A stretch of 64,000 nucleotides of DNA from an uncultured Dehalococcoidia bacterium (GCA_958296225.1 OY282456.1:1240001-1304000), one strand, 5' to 3'. Shown: positions 45,216 through 54,380, counted from the stretch's first letter. The notes: generated from the letters alone by a model not told the origin. A program made the numbers and translations.

Positions 45216-45683
45216 CTACCTTTCGGTTGCTGCGGGTTCGTCACCCGGCATCGGCTCCGTGAAAACCTGGCCATTGGCCTCGGTTTCGGCCTTACGGCGC
45301 AGCCATTCTCGCCAGGCCCTGTTGCTCGCGGCCCTTCCTTCTGCTTTTCCTTCTGCCAGACCTTCCGCTTTTCCCTCCGCTTTTCCCTCCGCCAGACCTT
45401 CCGCTCTGGCCTCTTTCCGGACTTTATTTTTGTAAATCGCTCCCAGAACCATATTGAGTACCTCCGCTGCGGCCAGAGCCAGCAATCCATGTTGCACGAA
45501 CCCCTGCTCTAGAACGCTGATAGTGGCTGTGGGCACATCATACCAAGCCGTTTCCAGAACAACCAGTTGCTTGTAGGCTTCTATGGCCATCCGCCCGACG
45601 GAACTCGCGCCGTATGTAATCAGGAACGACTGGTACAGCTCCTTGGGAATATCGAAGGGAAACATTGAGCTTTCGCCGGGCAT
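45216..45683 (-). CDS. EG-repeat membrane protein inserted between atpG and atpD
   Basis: A 155-residue protein of no known ATP synthase function. The N-terminal part (MPGESSMFPFDIPKELYQSFLI) is followed by YGASSVGRMAIEAYKQLVVLE and a hydrophobic segment GLLALAAAEVLNMVLGAIY (about 66-84). Then come repeats of AEGKAEG/AEGLAEG and a basic AWREWLRRKAE.. and a VFTEPMPGDEP end. This tail is the same module as in the genes at 39164-40165. It starts 6 bases after atpG stops, with GGAAGGG before it, so it is read in the same transcript. The F1 genes are normally atpG-atpD adjacent, so this looks like an insertion. Confidence 0.65.
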   Translation of the reverse strand: MPGESSMFPFDIPKELYQSFLITYGASSVGRMAIEAYKQLVVLETAWYDVPTATISVLEQGFVQHGLLALAAAEVLNMVLGAIYKNKVRKEARAEGLAEGKAEGKAEGLAEGKAEGRAASNRAWREWLRRKAETEANGQVFTEPMPGDEPAATER

Positions 45684-45689
45684 TCATCG

Positions 45690-46553
45690 CTACCCTTCCA
45701 GCGCAATCTGCCCGCCCACCAGGTCCAGCAGTTCGTTGGTGATGCTGTCCTGACGGAGCTTGTTCATTACCAGGGTCAGGTCGGAGGCCAGCTGATTAGC
45801 GTTGTCGGTGGCGTTGCGCATGGCTACCATGCGGGCCGACTGCTCGCTGGCGATGCTCTCCAGAATGGCGTGGTACATCTGCATCTCTACGAACTGGGGC
45901 AGCAGGGCGCTCAACACGGTGGCCGGGTCCGGTTCGTAGATGTAACCGACTCTTTGCGCGCTTTCCAGCTCGGCCGGTTCCACCGGCAGGATGCGTTGTA
46001 TCGTGGCTTCCTGCTGCACCGTAGATACAAACCGCATATAAGCAAGATGCACCTCATCAAACTCGCCGGCGGTGTAGCCGTCAATCACCAGACGGGAAAT
46101 TGCCGTGGTATCGGCCAGAGCCAGCCGGTCGCTCAAGTCGGTGAACACGGCCTGCACGGTATTAGTGTAGCGCACCATGAAGTCGCGCCCCTTGCGGCCC
46201 ACCACAATGCTGCGAACCGTCGCTTCGCTGTCCAGGATGAAGCGGGCCACCTGCCGGTTGATGGTGGAGTGCATCCCGCCGGCCAGCCCCCGGTCGGGGG
46301 TGATGACCACCATCCCCACGTTGTTCACCGGACGCACCTGGAGCAGCGGATGCACTATATCGTAGTCGCCGGTGGGTTGGGCCGCCAGGGTTGCGATAAC
46401 CTCAAGAATTTTTTCGGCGTAGGGCCGGCCATCGGTTACGGCCAGTTGCGCCCGGCGCATCTTGGACGCCGCGATGAGGGACATCGCGTTGGTTACCTTG
46501 CCGGTGTTCTCGACGCTGCGAATGCGCCGCCGTATGTCTCTAACGCTGGGCAT
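45690..46553 (-). CDS. atpG: F1 ATP synthase gamma subunit
   Basis: A 287-residue central-stalk subunit. The typical N-terminus SVRDIRRRIRSVENTGKVTNAMSLIAASKMRRA and C-terminus MVAMRNATDNANQLASDLTLVMNKLRQDSITNELLDLVGGQIALEG are present, with the long coiled-coil helices at both ends. Middle domain shows VVITPDRGLAGGMH. It is preceded by atpA with 38 bases between and followed by the inserted EG-repeat gene. Length is usual. No anomalies. Confidence 0.96.
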   Translation of the reverse strand: MPSVRDIRRRIRSVENTGKVTNAMSLIAASKMRRAQLAVTDGRPYAEKILEVIATLAAQPTGDYDIVHPLLQVRPVNNVGMVVITPDRGLAGGMHSTINRQVARFILDSEATVRSIVVGRKGRDFMVRYTNTVQAVFTDLSDRLALADTTAISRLVIDGYTAGEFDEVHLAYMRFVSTVQQEATIQRILPVEPAELESAQRVGYIYEPDPATVLSALLPQFVEMQMYHAILESIASEQSARMVAMRNATDNANQLASDLTLVMNKLRQDSITNELLDLVGGQIALEG

Positions 46554-46591
46554 ATTCTAACCCTTGATCGGGGCCGATGGTTAATTCGTCC

Positions 46592-48100
46592 CTACTGGAA
46601 GCTGGGCTTGAACTCGTTGATGGCCGCCGTTAGCTGCTCGCTCAATTCGTCGGGCAAGTTGCCTGACGCGCCGATAGCCTGGCCGAACTCGGGATGCGTG
46701 GCGTTCAGATGGCGGAGCATCTGCTCCTCAAACGCCCCTACCCGTTCCAATGGCACGTCTCCCATCAGGCCGGAGTTGACGGCGAACAGTATCATCACTT
46801 CGTCGCCCAGGTTGAGGGGCTGGTATTGGCCCTGCTTGAGCGCCTCGGTAGCCAACTGGCCGCGGGCCAGCTGGGCGCGGGTGGCGGCGTCCAGGTCGGC
46901 AGTGCCGAACTGGGCGAAGGTTGCCAGCTCCCGGTATTGGGCCAGGTCCAGCCGCAGGCGCCCGGCCACCTGCCGCACCGCCCGGGTTTGGGCGGCGCCG
47001 CCCACCCGCGACACCGACAGGCCCACGTTCACCGCCGGCCGGATGCCGACGTTGAACAGCTCCGGCTCCAGGTAAATCTGCCCGTCGGTGATGGAGATGA
47101 CGTTGGTAGGAATGTAGGCGGACACGTCGCCGGCCTGGGTCTCAATGACCGGCAAAGCCGTCAGCGAACCGCCGCCGTTAGCATCGTCCAGACGCGCGGC
47201 CCGTTCCAGCAGGCGGCTGTGCAGGTAGAACACGTCGCCGGGGTAGGCTTCGCGGCCGGCCGGCCGGCGGAGCAGCAGCGACATCTGGCGGTAGGCCCAG
47301 GCGTGCTTGGTGAGGTCGTCATAGACGATAAGCACGTCCCGGCCCTCTTCCATAAAGGCTTCGCCCATGGCGCAGCCGGCGTAGGGAGCGATGAATTGCA
47401 GCGGCGCGGAGTCGGCAGAGCCGGCGTTGACCACAATGGTGTGGTCCATCGCGCCATACTCTTCCAAAATGCCCACTACCTGCGCCACCTTGCCCTGCTT
47501 CTGGCCAATGGCGACGTAGATGCAGATGAGGTCGGTGTCCCGCTGGTTGATGATAGTGTCAATAGCGATGGCCGTTTTGCCCGTGGAGCGGTCGCCGATA
47601 ATCAGCTCGCGCTGGCCGCGGCCAATGGGAATCATGGCGTCAATGGCCTTGATGCCGGTTTGCACCGGGGTGTCCACCGACTTGCGCACCACCACGTTGG
47701 GCGCGGTACGCTCCACCGGCATGGTGCGGTCGGTGACAACCGGGCCTTTGCCGTCCAGCGGCCGGCCCAGGGGGTCAACCACCCGGCCAATCAGGGCATC
47801 CCCCACGGGCACCACGATAATCTGGCCGGTGGCGCGCACCCGGTCGCCTTCCTTGACGCCGGTGGGGTCGCCCAGGATGGCGGCGCCGACAATATCAGAC
47901 TCCAAGTTCAGCGCCAGCCCCAGAATGTCGTTGCCAAAGTCCAGCAGCTCGTTGGAGCGGACGCTCTGCAGGCCCTGGATACTGGCGATGCCGTCGCCAA
48001 CCTGTACGACGGTACCGACATCCACGAGGGTCAGGTCGCCGCCAAACTCCTCGATCTGTCGCTTGATGAGAGATACTATCTCTTGTCCTCTGACTGCCAT
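46592..48100 (-). CDS. atpA: F1 ATP synthase alpha subunit
   Basis: A 502-residue non-catalytic nucleotide-binding subunit. The Walker A is [11 protein letters not shown] (about 170-180). Walker B and the [15 protein letters not shown] region, and the arginine-finger stretch [13 protein letters not shown] are complete. The N-terminal beta barrel begins [18 protein letters not shown]. It follows atpH by 22 bases. In the family the DDLTKH... sequence is usually DDLSKQ, a mild variant. There is no unusual feature in the operon order here (H-A-G). Confidence 0.97.
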   Translation of the reverse strand: MAVRGQEIVSLIKRQIEEFGGDLTLVDVGTVVQVGDGIASIQGLQSVRSNELLDFGNDILGLALNLESDIVGAAILGDPTGVKEGDRVRATGQIIVVPVGDALIGRVVDPLGRPLDGKGPVVTDRTMPVERTAPNVVVRKSVDTPVQTGIKAIDAMIPIGRGQRELIIGDRSTGKTAIAIDTIINQRDTDLICIYVAIGQKQGKVAQVVGILEEYGAMDHTIVVNAGSADSAPLQFIAPYAGCAMGEAFMEEGRDVLIVYDDLTKHAWAYRQMSLLLRRPAGREAYPGDVFYLHSRLLERAARLDDANGGGSLTALPVIETQAGDVSAYIPTNVISITDGQIYLEPELFNVGIRPAVNVGLSVSRVGGAAQTRAVRQVAGRLRLDLAQYRELATFAQFGTADLDAATRAQLARGQLATEALKQGQYQPLNLGDEVMILFAVNSGLMGDVPLERVGAFEEQMLRHLNATHPEFGQAIGASGNLPDELSEQLTAAINEFKPSFQ

Positions 48101-48122
48101 CGGCCAGTCTCCTTATCTAGTG

Positions 48123-48662
48123 TTACGCGGCTTGCGCGCGCACGGTCTGGCGCATCCGTTCCAGAGCCGACCCGGTACTGCCGTCAAGCAGCCGGTCGCC
48201 AATCTGGATGATGAGGCCGCCCAGGATGCTGTCATCAACCTGGGTACTCAAGATGACTTCACGGCCTACCAGCTGGGCGACAAAGTTGGTGATGCGCTCC
48301 AGTTCGGCATCTGCCAGCGGAACCGCCGTAGTTACTGCAACCCGCTGCCGGCCCAACCGCTCATCCAGGAGGTGAGAGTATCCCTCCTGAACCTCGCGCA
48401 TGGCATCGACTCCCCCCCGGTTGACCAGCAGGGCCACCAGGTTGCGAATCAGCGGGTGGGCCTCGGAGAGCACCGCTTCAATGGCGGCAATTTTCCGCTC
48501 CGCAGGAACCTCGGCGTGTTTCAGGAACGCGCCAAACTCCGCGTCGCCCAGCACATCGGCGGCCAGGCGCAGGTCCTGGTCCCACTGCTCCGGCTGTTCG
48601 TTTTCCAGGGCCAACTCAAAGATGGCCTGGGCGTAGCGCTGCCCCGACAAACGACTTGCCAC
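48123..48662 (-). CDS. atpH: F1 ATP synthase delta subunit
   Basis: A 179-residue subunit that joins F1 to the peripheral stalk. The start GTG 48662 (VASRLSGQRYAQAIFELAL) is chosen because GGGAGG lies 9 bases before it and the length equals the family's usual 175-185; a longer frame to 48725 is possible. The N-terminal six-helix domain has KHAEVPAERKIAAIEAVLSEAHPLIRNLV. The C-terminal beta-alpha part ends VDDSILGGLIIQIGDRLLDGST. It sits between atpF (84 bases) and atpA. Confidence 0.9.
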   Translation of the reverse strand: MASRLSGQRYAQAIFELALENEQPEQWDQDLRLAADVLGDAEFGAFLKHAEVPAERKIAAIEAVLSEAHPLIRNLVALLVNRGGVDAMREVQEGYSHLLDERLGRQRVAVTTAVPLADAELERITNFVAQLVGREVILSTQVDDSILGGLIIQIGDRLLDGSTGSALERMRQTVRAQAA

Positions 48663-48746
48663 GGCCTGCTGCCTCCCTGTTTGATGCCGCCGGCGTGGTG
48701 GCGGCCGGTGTCCGGCCGCCACCACCGACGGGACGATACGGACGAG

Positions 48747-49250
48747 TTAGTTGCGGCGAAGCGCCTGTTCCCCTTCCGCCAGTACCTGATCAATAAGTTC
48801 CTGATGCGCCTGCCGGTCAACGGTGCGGCGGATAATCCGCTCGGCGGCTGAGATCGCCAGGTCGCCGAAAGCGGCGCGCACCTCGCTGATGGCGGCGTCC
48901 CGCTCGCGGGCAATGTCGGCCCGGGCCCGCTCCGAGAAATCCTCGGCAGCCTGACGGGCGCGGGCCATCTCCTCTTCCCGGAAGCGGTCGGCGGCCTCAC
49001 GAGCGTTATCCAGCAGACGTTGACCTTCCCGCCGGGCCTCGTTCAGCTCCTCCTCAATGGCGGAGCGGGACGTAGCCGCTTCCTCGCGGGCGCGGTCCGC
49101 GGCGGCCAGGCTCTCGCGGATGCTCTCAACGCGATTGTCAAGGGCATTCAGCAAGGGCCGGTAGGCCAGCGTTCCCAGCAAAATCAACAGGATGACATAG
49201 TTGATGAGGTAGCTGATGAGCGAGGGGACATTCAACCCCAGTTCAACCAT
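48747..49250 (-). CDS. atpF: ATP synthase b subunit
   Basis: A 167-residue peripheral-stalk subunit. One N-terminal membrane helix (SLISYLINYVILLILLGTLAY, about 11-31) is followed by a long Arg/Glu/Ala coiled coil (36-150), ending with an ISAAERIIRRTVDRQAHQELI stretch that is typical for b. ATG 49250 is chosen because the frame upstream lies in atpE and the stop of atpE is 4 bases away. Coupled translation with atpE is likely because the ribosome-binding site is weak. Confidence 0.93.
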   Translation of the reverse strand: MVELGLNVPSLISYLINYVILLILLGTLAYRPLLNALDNRVESIRESLAAADRAREEAATSRSAIEEELNEARREGQRLLDNAREAADRFREEEMARARQAAEDFSERARADIARERDAAISEVRAAFGDLAISAAERIIRRTVDRQAHQELIDQVLAEGEQALRRN

Positions 49251-49254
49251 GTTG

Positions 49255-49557
<303 letters not shown>

Positions 49558-49658
49558 TCAAAGGTGGCCTTGTGTTTTTGGCGCACTCCGCACTCGTCGA
49601 GTGCGGGACGTGTGTACCCGTTGGAATGTGTACCCCTTGGAAATTGAGGGGCCGCCGC

Positions 49659-50687
49659 CTAATGCTCCTCGTGGCTCACCGCCACCGACAGGAACACCAG
49701 CGTCAGCCCGGCGAAGATGACCGACTGCACCAGCCCCACCAGCAACTCCAGCCCGAAGACGAACTGCGTGGCGACGAAGGGCACCAGGAACGTAATCATC
49801 ACTACCAGGATTTCCCCGGCGGTCATGTTCCCGAAGAGACGGAAGGTGAACGAAACAATCCGCACCAGCTCGGAGAGCAGCTCCAGAAAGCCGACGAACA
49901 TGGTAATCAGGCCCGACGGCCGCCCGCGCAGAACCTCTCCGAAGGCGAAAAACTTTTTGAGGTAGCCGAAGTTGTGCGCCCGGAAACCCCAGTATTCCAC
50001 GAAGACGAAGGAAACCAGGGCCAACGCCAGGGGCATATTGATGTCGGTGCCGGCCGGCCGCAGCAGGTGCGCCTTGAGGGCAAAGCCGCCGTCGCCCGCA
50101 ATGCCGAAGCCGATGGCCTGGTAAATGGGAATCAGGAATATCGCCAGCCAGGCGTTGAACAGCACAAAGAAGAAGATGGTGGCAACCACCGGGAACGCCC
50201 GGCGGCCCATCTCCGGCCCCAGCACCGCCGTGGCGAAATTGAGCACGGCCTCAAACATCACTTCTACGATGGCTTGCAGCCGGCCGGGAACCATCTTGGG
50301 ATTGCGCCCGGCGCGGATGAACAGTACCAGCATCAGTATGCTGGCGAGCCACGCTGACAGCAGGGTGTTGGTTACGGCAAACTGCATCAAGCCCATCGGT
50401 TCGCCGTGGTGTTCCTCCTCTTTGCCGTGGCCTTCACCCGACGATTCCGCCTTGCTCGCGCTCTCACCGTGGCCCCCCGCCTTTTCTTCCGTATGGCCAT
50501 AGCCGAGAGCCGTATCGCGGGCGGTGGCCGGGAACACGGGCTGCGGCGGAAGGTGAATCTCCGGCTGGGAGAGGAAAGGCCCGTCCAGCCCGAACATCCG
50601 GGATCCAATGGCTCCAACCACGAAGCCCACAATGAGCAGCACGGCCATGCCGATGCCGAACAGCATAAATGCCCGTTTGCGCGTCAC
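49659..50687 (-). CDS. atpB: ATP synthase a subunit with His/Glu-rich N-terminal loop
   Basis: A 342-residue membrane subunit that forms the proton half-channels. A first helix (about 8-30) is followed by an unusual polar stretch at 60-98 containing eight His and many Glu (HTEEKAGGHGESASKAESS, GHGKEEEHHGEP). The usual five-helix core follows: FAVTNTLLSAWLASILMLV, SFVFVEYWGFRAHNFGY, and the essential Arg in SFTFRLFGNMTAGE. The C-terminus ends EEH. Most a subunits are 230-290 residues; the extra length is due to the N-terminal part. GTG 50687 is 2 bases after the atpI stop; ATG 50666 is an alternative. Confidence 0.93.
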   Translation of the reverse strand: MTRKRAFMLFGIGMAVLLIVGFVVGAIGSRMFGLDGPFLSQPEIHLPPQPVFPATARDTALGYGHTEEKAGGHGESASKAESSGEGHGKEEEHHGEPMGLMQFAVTNTLLSAWLASILMLVLFIRAGRNPKMVPGRLQAIVEVMFEAVLNFATAVLGPEMGRRAFPVVATIFFFVLFNAWLAIFLIPIYQAIGFGIAGDGGFALKAHLLRPAGTDINMPLALALVSFVFVEYWGFRAHNFGYLKKFFAFGEVLRGRPSGLITMFVGFLELLSELVRIVSFTFRLFGNMTAGEILVVMITFLVPFVATQFVFGLELLVGLVQSVIFAGLTLVFLSVAVSHEEH

Positions 50688-50689
50688 GA

Positions 50690-50962
50690 CTACCCGTTGC
50701 CTCCGTGGTTAGAATCCTGGCCGTCCGGCGGGGGGAAAGGTCGCCGGCCCCGGTTGGAGCCGTAAATGGCGGGCAGTACCATCCGGTACACGCCATAGAA
50801 GGCGATTACGCTGCCCAAAACCGTTCCTGTCAACACCAGAAGCGCCACCTGGCCGGTGAGTTTGCCCAGCCACAAACCCCCAAGGATGCCGAGCACAATG
50901 CACCCGGCTACGTACCAGCCCAGACCCGTCAGCCGCAGGGCGATAATCAGCCATTGCGGCAT
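50690..50962 (-). CDS. atpI: AtpI/AtpZ-like assembly protein
   Basis: A 90-residue membrane protein at the head of the ATP synthase operon. Two hydrophobic helices, LRLTGLGWYVAGCIVLGILGGLWLG and TGQVALLVLTGTVLGSVIAFYGVYRM, match the AtpI/AtpZ type that helps assemble the c ring and may carry magnesium. A basic Pro-rich tail follows. ATG 50962 (MPQWLII) is preferred to a longer frame because the promoter lies at 50984-51012. The predicted start of transcription is about 15 bases upstream. Confidence 0.75.
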   Translation of the reverse strand: MPQWLIIALRLTGLGWYVAGCIVLGILGGLWLGKLTGQVALLVLTGTVLGSVIAFYGVYRMVLPAIYGSNRGRRPFPPPDGQDSNHGGNG

Positions 50963-50983
50963 TTCCGATTCCAAACGGCAGGC

Positions 50984-51012
50984 ATAGTAGCATCCGTATT
51001 CCGGCGTGTCAA
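50984..51012 (-). promoter_or_regulatory. Promoter of the ATP synthase operon
   Basis: Minus strand: perfect TTGACA (51007-51012), 17 bases, TACTAT (50984-50989, four of six). The first gene downstream is atpI at 50962. The leader is short. Confidence 0.6.
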
Positions 51013-51047
51013 TCTGCGCTGGCGCCAAAACCGTAACTGCGGCTGCC

Positions 51048-51077
51048 AAAAGGCCCCGCCATTGCCGGGCCGGGGCC
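51048..51077 (-). terminator. Intrinsic terminator after the DUF151 gene
   Basis: Minus strand: CGGGGCC pairs with GGCCCCG (bases 51071-51077 and 51052-51058) followed by TTTT at 51051-51048. It separates the DUF151 gene from the ATP synthase promoter. Confidence 0.7.
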
Positions 51078-51114
51078 TCGTTTGAAGTGGCGCAGGAACG
51101 GCCGTCATCGTACC

Positions 51115-51657
51115 CTACTTGCGCTCGAAGTCTTCCATGTCCAGCTCATTAATCAAGTCGGTGAACGCCGACAGCCCCTGCAACTCCTCTTCGGTGACTT
51201 CGGCCGGCGCGGCCTCGCGACCGCCGCCCTGCGGGGACGTCGGCTGCCCGGTTTCCTGGTCCATAGCTATGGCCGCCTTTGCCATCACCTGCTCGGCAAC
51301 GTAAATCGGAACTTCGGCCCGCACGGCAACGGCCATGGCGTCGCTGGGGCGAGAGTCGATTTCGTGGGTGCGGTCGCCAATCCTGATGACGATTTTGGCG
51401 TAGAACGTTTCGTTCTGCAGGTCATTGACCAGTATATGCTCGAAAGCCCCCCCCACCGACTTGACCAAATCAACCAGCAGGTCGTGGGTCAGGGGACGTG
51501 GCACGGACATACCCTGCATTTTGACGGCGATGGCCTCCGCCTCGGTAGGCCCAATCCAGATGAGGAGGAACAGGTTCGTTTCCAGCTCTTTAAGCACTAC
51601 CACCCGCTGGTAGTTCATCTGGCTGATCCGGATGCTGTCGATTACCAGTTCACGCAT
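51115..51657 (-). CDS. DUF151 bifunctional nuclease-type protein
   Basis: A 180-residue protein of the DUF151 group, which includes plant and bacterial enzymes with DNase and RNase activity. Landmarks are MNYQRVVVLKELETNLFLLIWIGPTEAEAIAVKMQG, the TFYAKIVIRIGDRTHEIDSRPSDAMAVAVR core, and VPIYVAEQVMAKA. The acidic C-terminal UVR-like helix (about 155-180) contains LSAFTDLINELDMEDF. A start at ATG 51657 is chosen: a TTGACA/TATAGA promoter lies at 51740-51768, inside the longer possible frame. It is a single gene with its own terminator. Confidence 0.88.
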   Translation of the reverse strand: MRELVIDSIRISQMNYQRVVVLKELETNLFLLIWIGPTEAEAIAVKMQGMSVPRPLTHDLLVDLVKSVGGAFEHILVNDLQNETFYAKIVIRIGDRTHEIDSRPSDAMAVAVRAEVPIYVAEQVMAKAAIAMDQETGQPTSPQGGGREAAPAEVTEEELQGLSAFTDLINELDMEDFERK

Positions 51658-51739
51658 CTCGCTGCAACGCTCCAATGACCGCGTCCGGTATAGGTTGGCT
51701 CTTTGGCCGGCATCAAGCCGGTCAACTGTTGCGTCAGAT

Positions 51740-51768
51740 TCTATACCCCACAGGCGTAACAGTGTCAA
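51740..51768 (-). promoter_or_regulatory. Promoter for the DUF151 gene
   Basis: Minus strand: perfect TTGACA (51763-51768), 17 bases, TATAGA (51740-51745). The leader to ATG 51657 is about 75 bases. Confidence 0.6.
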
Positions 51769-51837
51769 GCGAAAAATCCGGCTTTGCCCGGACGATTGCA
51801 AAGTCGCCGTTTCCCGTTTCTCGCAACCAGCCGTCAT

Positions 51838-52528
51838 TCCCGCGCCGGAACGTCACCCGTACTTGATACGGGGCGCAAATCCCCAAAGCCCCGCCCAAAG
51901 TATCCTGAACATCCTGTCCATCGCTGTCAAATCAGCCCTTGCGCCTGACCGAACGCCCGTGCTATCATAGCCATGTCAGGCGAAAAATCAAGACCCCGAC
52001 CGGGTTTCAGGTAATCACGGCCAACCCCATCAGTATCCAAGTCGCACCGGCTATCGCAGGAGACTGCCGCCGACCGCTTTAACCGGCGTAGTCCCCTCGG
52101 CCACGGCGTCCGCCACAGCGCCCCATGCTCCGGGCATGGAAAATCCGAGCTAAAAACCCCGCGCAAAACCTCCGGCCGTAGGGCTGATAATCCCTGAAAC
52201 CCGGTCCACCGCAAATCAATCGCCCGACCAAATCCCAAAGGCGCCGTAGCCAAAGGAGCCGCCTATGCCAACCTAGCCGAACCGTCCGTAGCGGCAGCCC
52301 TTCGCCTGACTGGCCGCATCAAACGCTAACGCCACTCACCCGTCTCCCCCAAATCAGGAACACAACCGCAATGCGCCGTCATTCCCGTTTGCGCCGGAAT
52401 CCGGTAAAGTGTAATCAGCGCAAACCTGTCCATTCGTAACTCCCGGCCGCGATTTTGCCCAGGCCCAGCGCGCTTGCCACGCTGCGCTCGCAATGACCGC
52501 CGGGCCGGGAGCGTCATGTCCTTTTGGC
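51838..52528. other. Intergenic region with repeats and a possible relic
   Basis: Copies of the GTCATTCC/CCTGTCCATC repeat lie at about 51832-51930 and 52378-52470. Between them (about 52195-52329, plus) one frame reads NPKGAVAKGAAYANLAEPSVAAALRLTGRIKR-like sequence up to a stop at 52329, which looks protein-like but has no start or partner; it may be a relic. Nothing else is recognised in 691 bases. Confidence 0.4.
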
Positions 52529-53002
52529 CTATCGGTACTGCGCCCGTTCCGACATCGCCTCGTCGGCGAAGTCGTCGGGCGAGGACGCCATCGGGTTTGC
52601 GCTGGCCGCCAGCGCCGAGCCGGCCAGGACGTCAATGCCTTTGCGGATGGAGCCGGTGGCCGCGTTGAGATCCCGCTCCAGGTCGCGGAGGGTGCGCAAA
52701 GCGTAGGCGTCCGCCTGGTTGCGGCGGTTTTCCGCCTCCTGCTCGGCGTGCTCAATGATGCGCTTGTACTTGACCTCCGCCTCGCGCAGCATATCCTCCG
52801 CTTTCCGTCCCAGCTCGTGCTCGCCCAGGCGACTGCGAAAATCCTGCTCCATTTGCTGACGGGTCTGGTGCGCTTTGGAAACCGCCGATGACATTATGTC
52901 ATCCTTGCGGGACAGCATTTCCTCGGCGCGGTGAACCTCCTGGGGAATGGCCATGCGCAGCTGGGCCACCAGCTCGTTGAGCTTGGTCTTGTCAACCATC
53001 AC
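52529..53002 (-). CDS. Coiled-coil protein (DivIVA/ATP-synthase-b-like helices)
   Basis: A largely helical protein of about 157 residues from GTG 53002. The helix NELVAQLRMAIPQEVHRAEEMLSRKDDIMSSA leads to a long Glu/Arg/Ala coiled coil (about 40-110), then a Ser/Ala-rich tail. Homologous-looking sequence in the same frame extends a further 25-26 codons upstream (IIDISTIIDRIELLVDSSKS), preceded by AAGGGGGG at about 53083-53090, but there is no ATG, GTG or TTG there; two ATC codons (53078-53080, 53075-53077) lie at the right distance. So the true start may be ATC near 53077. It lies 42-116 bases after coaD on the same strand. Confidence 0.65.
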   Translation of the reverse strand: MMVDKTKLNELVAQLRMAIPQEVHRAEEMLSRKDDIMSSAVSKAHQTRQQMEQDFRSRLGEHELGRKAEDMLREAEVKYKRIIEHAEQEAENRRNQADAYALRTLRDLERDLNAATGSIRKGIDVLAGSALAASANPMASSPDDFADEAMSERAQYR

Positions 53003-53118
53003 GTTGCTGCTCAGCGGAACCGATTTGCTGGAGTCAACCAGCAGTTCAATGCGGTCAATAATGGTACTGATGTCGATGATGCCCCCCTTGGGCCGGCGGC
53101 AGGACTTGCCAGTGACGG

Positions 53119-53607
53119 CTACCGCTGCGGCAACTGGTATTTTTCGGCCAGGGCCGGAGCCACGTGGGGCGGCACCATGCCGGAGATGTCCCCCCCCAAC
53201 TGCGCGACCTCTTTCAGCAGGCTGGAACTGATGAACATATGCTCCTGATCGCTCATCAGGGACACCATATCCACCTCGGGCTCCAGCCGGCGGTTCATGA
53301 AGAACATCTGGGATTCGTACTCAAAATCCGGCCCGCTGCGCAGCCCCCGGATGATAGCGGCGGCCCCGGCGTCGCGGGCCGTGTTAACCACCAGCCCGTT
53401 GAACGGACGCACCTCCACGTTGCCCAGCTCCGCCACCGCCTCCCGCATCAGGCCAACGCGTTCTTCAGTGTTGAACAGCAGGCTCTTGGATGGCGTGTCG
53501 TACACGGCGATGATGAGCCGGCCAAAAAGCCGCGCCGCGCGCTGCGCCACGTTCAGATGTCCCATAGTTACCGGATCGAAAGTGCCCGGATAAAGAGCGG
53601 TTACCAT
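53119..53607 (-). CDS. coaD: Pantetheine-phosphate adenylyltransferase
   Basis: A 162-residue enzyme that joins ATP to 4'-phosphopantetheine in coenzyme A synthesis. It shows the nucleotidyltransferase HxGH variant TFDPVTMGHLNV (8-19), the RGLRSGPDFEYE segment (about 89-100) and the C-terminal ISSSLLKEV motif (about 130-138). ATG 53607 is preferred to 53628 because GGAG lies 9 bases before it. It lies 47 bases after rsmD on the same strand, the familiar rsmD-coaD order. Confidence 0.95.
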   Translation of the reverse strand: MVTALYPGTFDPVTMGHLNVAQRAARLFGRLIIAVYDTPSKSLLFNTEERVGLMREAVAELGNVEVRPFNGLVVNTARDAGAAAIIRGLRSGPDFEYESQMFFMNRRLEPEVDMVSLMSDQEHMFISSSLLKEVAQLGGDISGMVPPHVAPALAEKYQLPQR

Positions 53608-53654
53608 TCGGCAATTCTCCAATGTCAATTTGATGCCAGTCGGCTTGATTCCGG

Positions 53655-54230
53655 TCAGGACGGCTGGCAGCGATAGAACCCTATCGCATTATCGCCATAA
53701 CGCCGCCGGTCATATTGACGCAGCTGGCCGATGCCATCGGGCAGCGTCAGCCGGCTGCTGTGCCCCACTACCACCGTAGCGTCGGTTTGCAGCAGGTCGG
53801 ATGCCGCCATCGCCGCCAGGGTGGTCGTCGGGTCGCCCCGGCGATAGGGCGGGTCCAGCAGCGCCAGGCCGTAAGGCCCATCGTGGCGAAGCAGCCAGCG
53901 CAGCGCGTCGGCGCAGTGCGCCCGCCCCGCGTCGGCATAGCCGGTGCGCTCCAGATTGCTCTGCAAATCCTGGCACTGGCGGCGGTTCCGCTCCACGAAA
54001 TCGGCCCAGGCCGCGCCGCGACTCAACGCCTCAATGCCCAGGCTGCCGGTGCCGGCGAACAGGTCCACGACCCGCCGGTCAATTACCTGACTGGCTTCCA
54101 GAATGTTAAAGATGGCGGCGCGCACCCGTTCCGTAGTCGGCCGGATTCCGGCCGCCGCGGCGCCTTTCAGCCGGATGCCGCGTGCCTCGCCACTGGCAAC
54201 ACGCATCATATTGGAATTGCGCGGGGACAT
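53655..54230 (-). CDS. rsmD: 16S rRNA (guanine966-N2)-methyltransferase
   Basis: A 191-residue SAM-dependent methyltransferase acting on 16S rRNA of the small subunit. It has RVASGEARGIRLK (about 10-22), RPTTERVRAAIFNIL (30-44), SAM-binding VVDLFAGTGSLGIEALSRGA (54-73) and the catalytic LLDPPYRRG (123-131). The rsmD-coaD pair is a common conserved neighbourhood. The start at ATG 54230 has no obvious Shine-Dalgarno; ATG 54209 or 54206 is possible. Upstream at about 54308-54345 are two direct copies of CCGGTATAACGCTGTTCC. Confidence 0.93.
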   Translation of the reverse strand: MSPRNSNMMRVASGEARGIRLKGAAAAGIRPTTERVRAAIFNILEASQVIDRRVVDLFAGTGSLGIEALSRGAAWADFVERNRRQCQDLQSNLERTGYADAGRAHCADALRWLLRHDGPYGLALLDPPYRRGDPTTTLAAMAASDLLQTDATVVVGHSSRLTLPDGIGQLRQYDRRRYGDNAIGFYRCQPS

Positions 54231-54380
54231 TTTAGAACTGTCAAGTAACAGGCTGACGATTGCGGCGGCTGCGGGTTTCGGCCGATTTTGCGCGGCGGAA
54301 CCGGCCGCCGCCGGTATAACGCTGTTCCCGGTATAACGCTGTTCCGCAATGGCGGCGCCGGGGCGGCCGGCTGAACCCGG

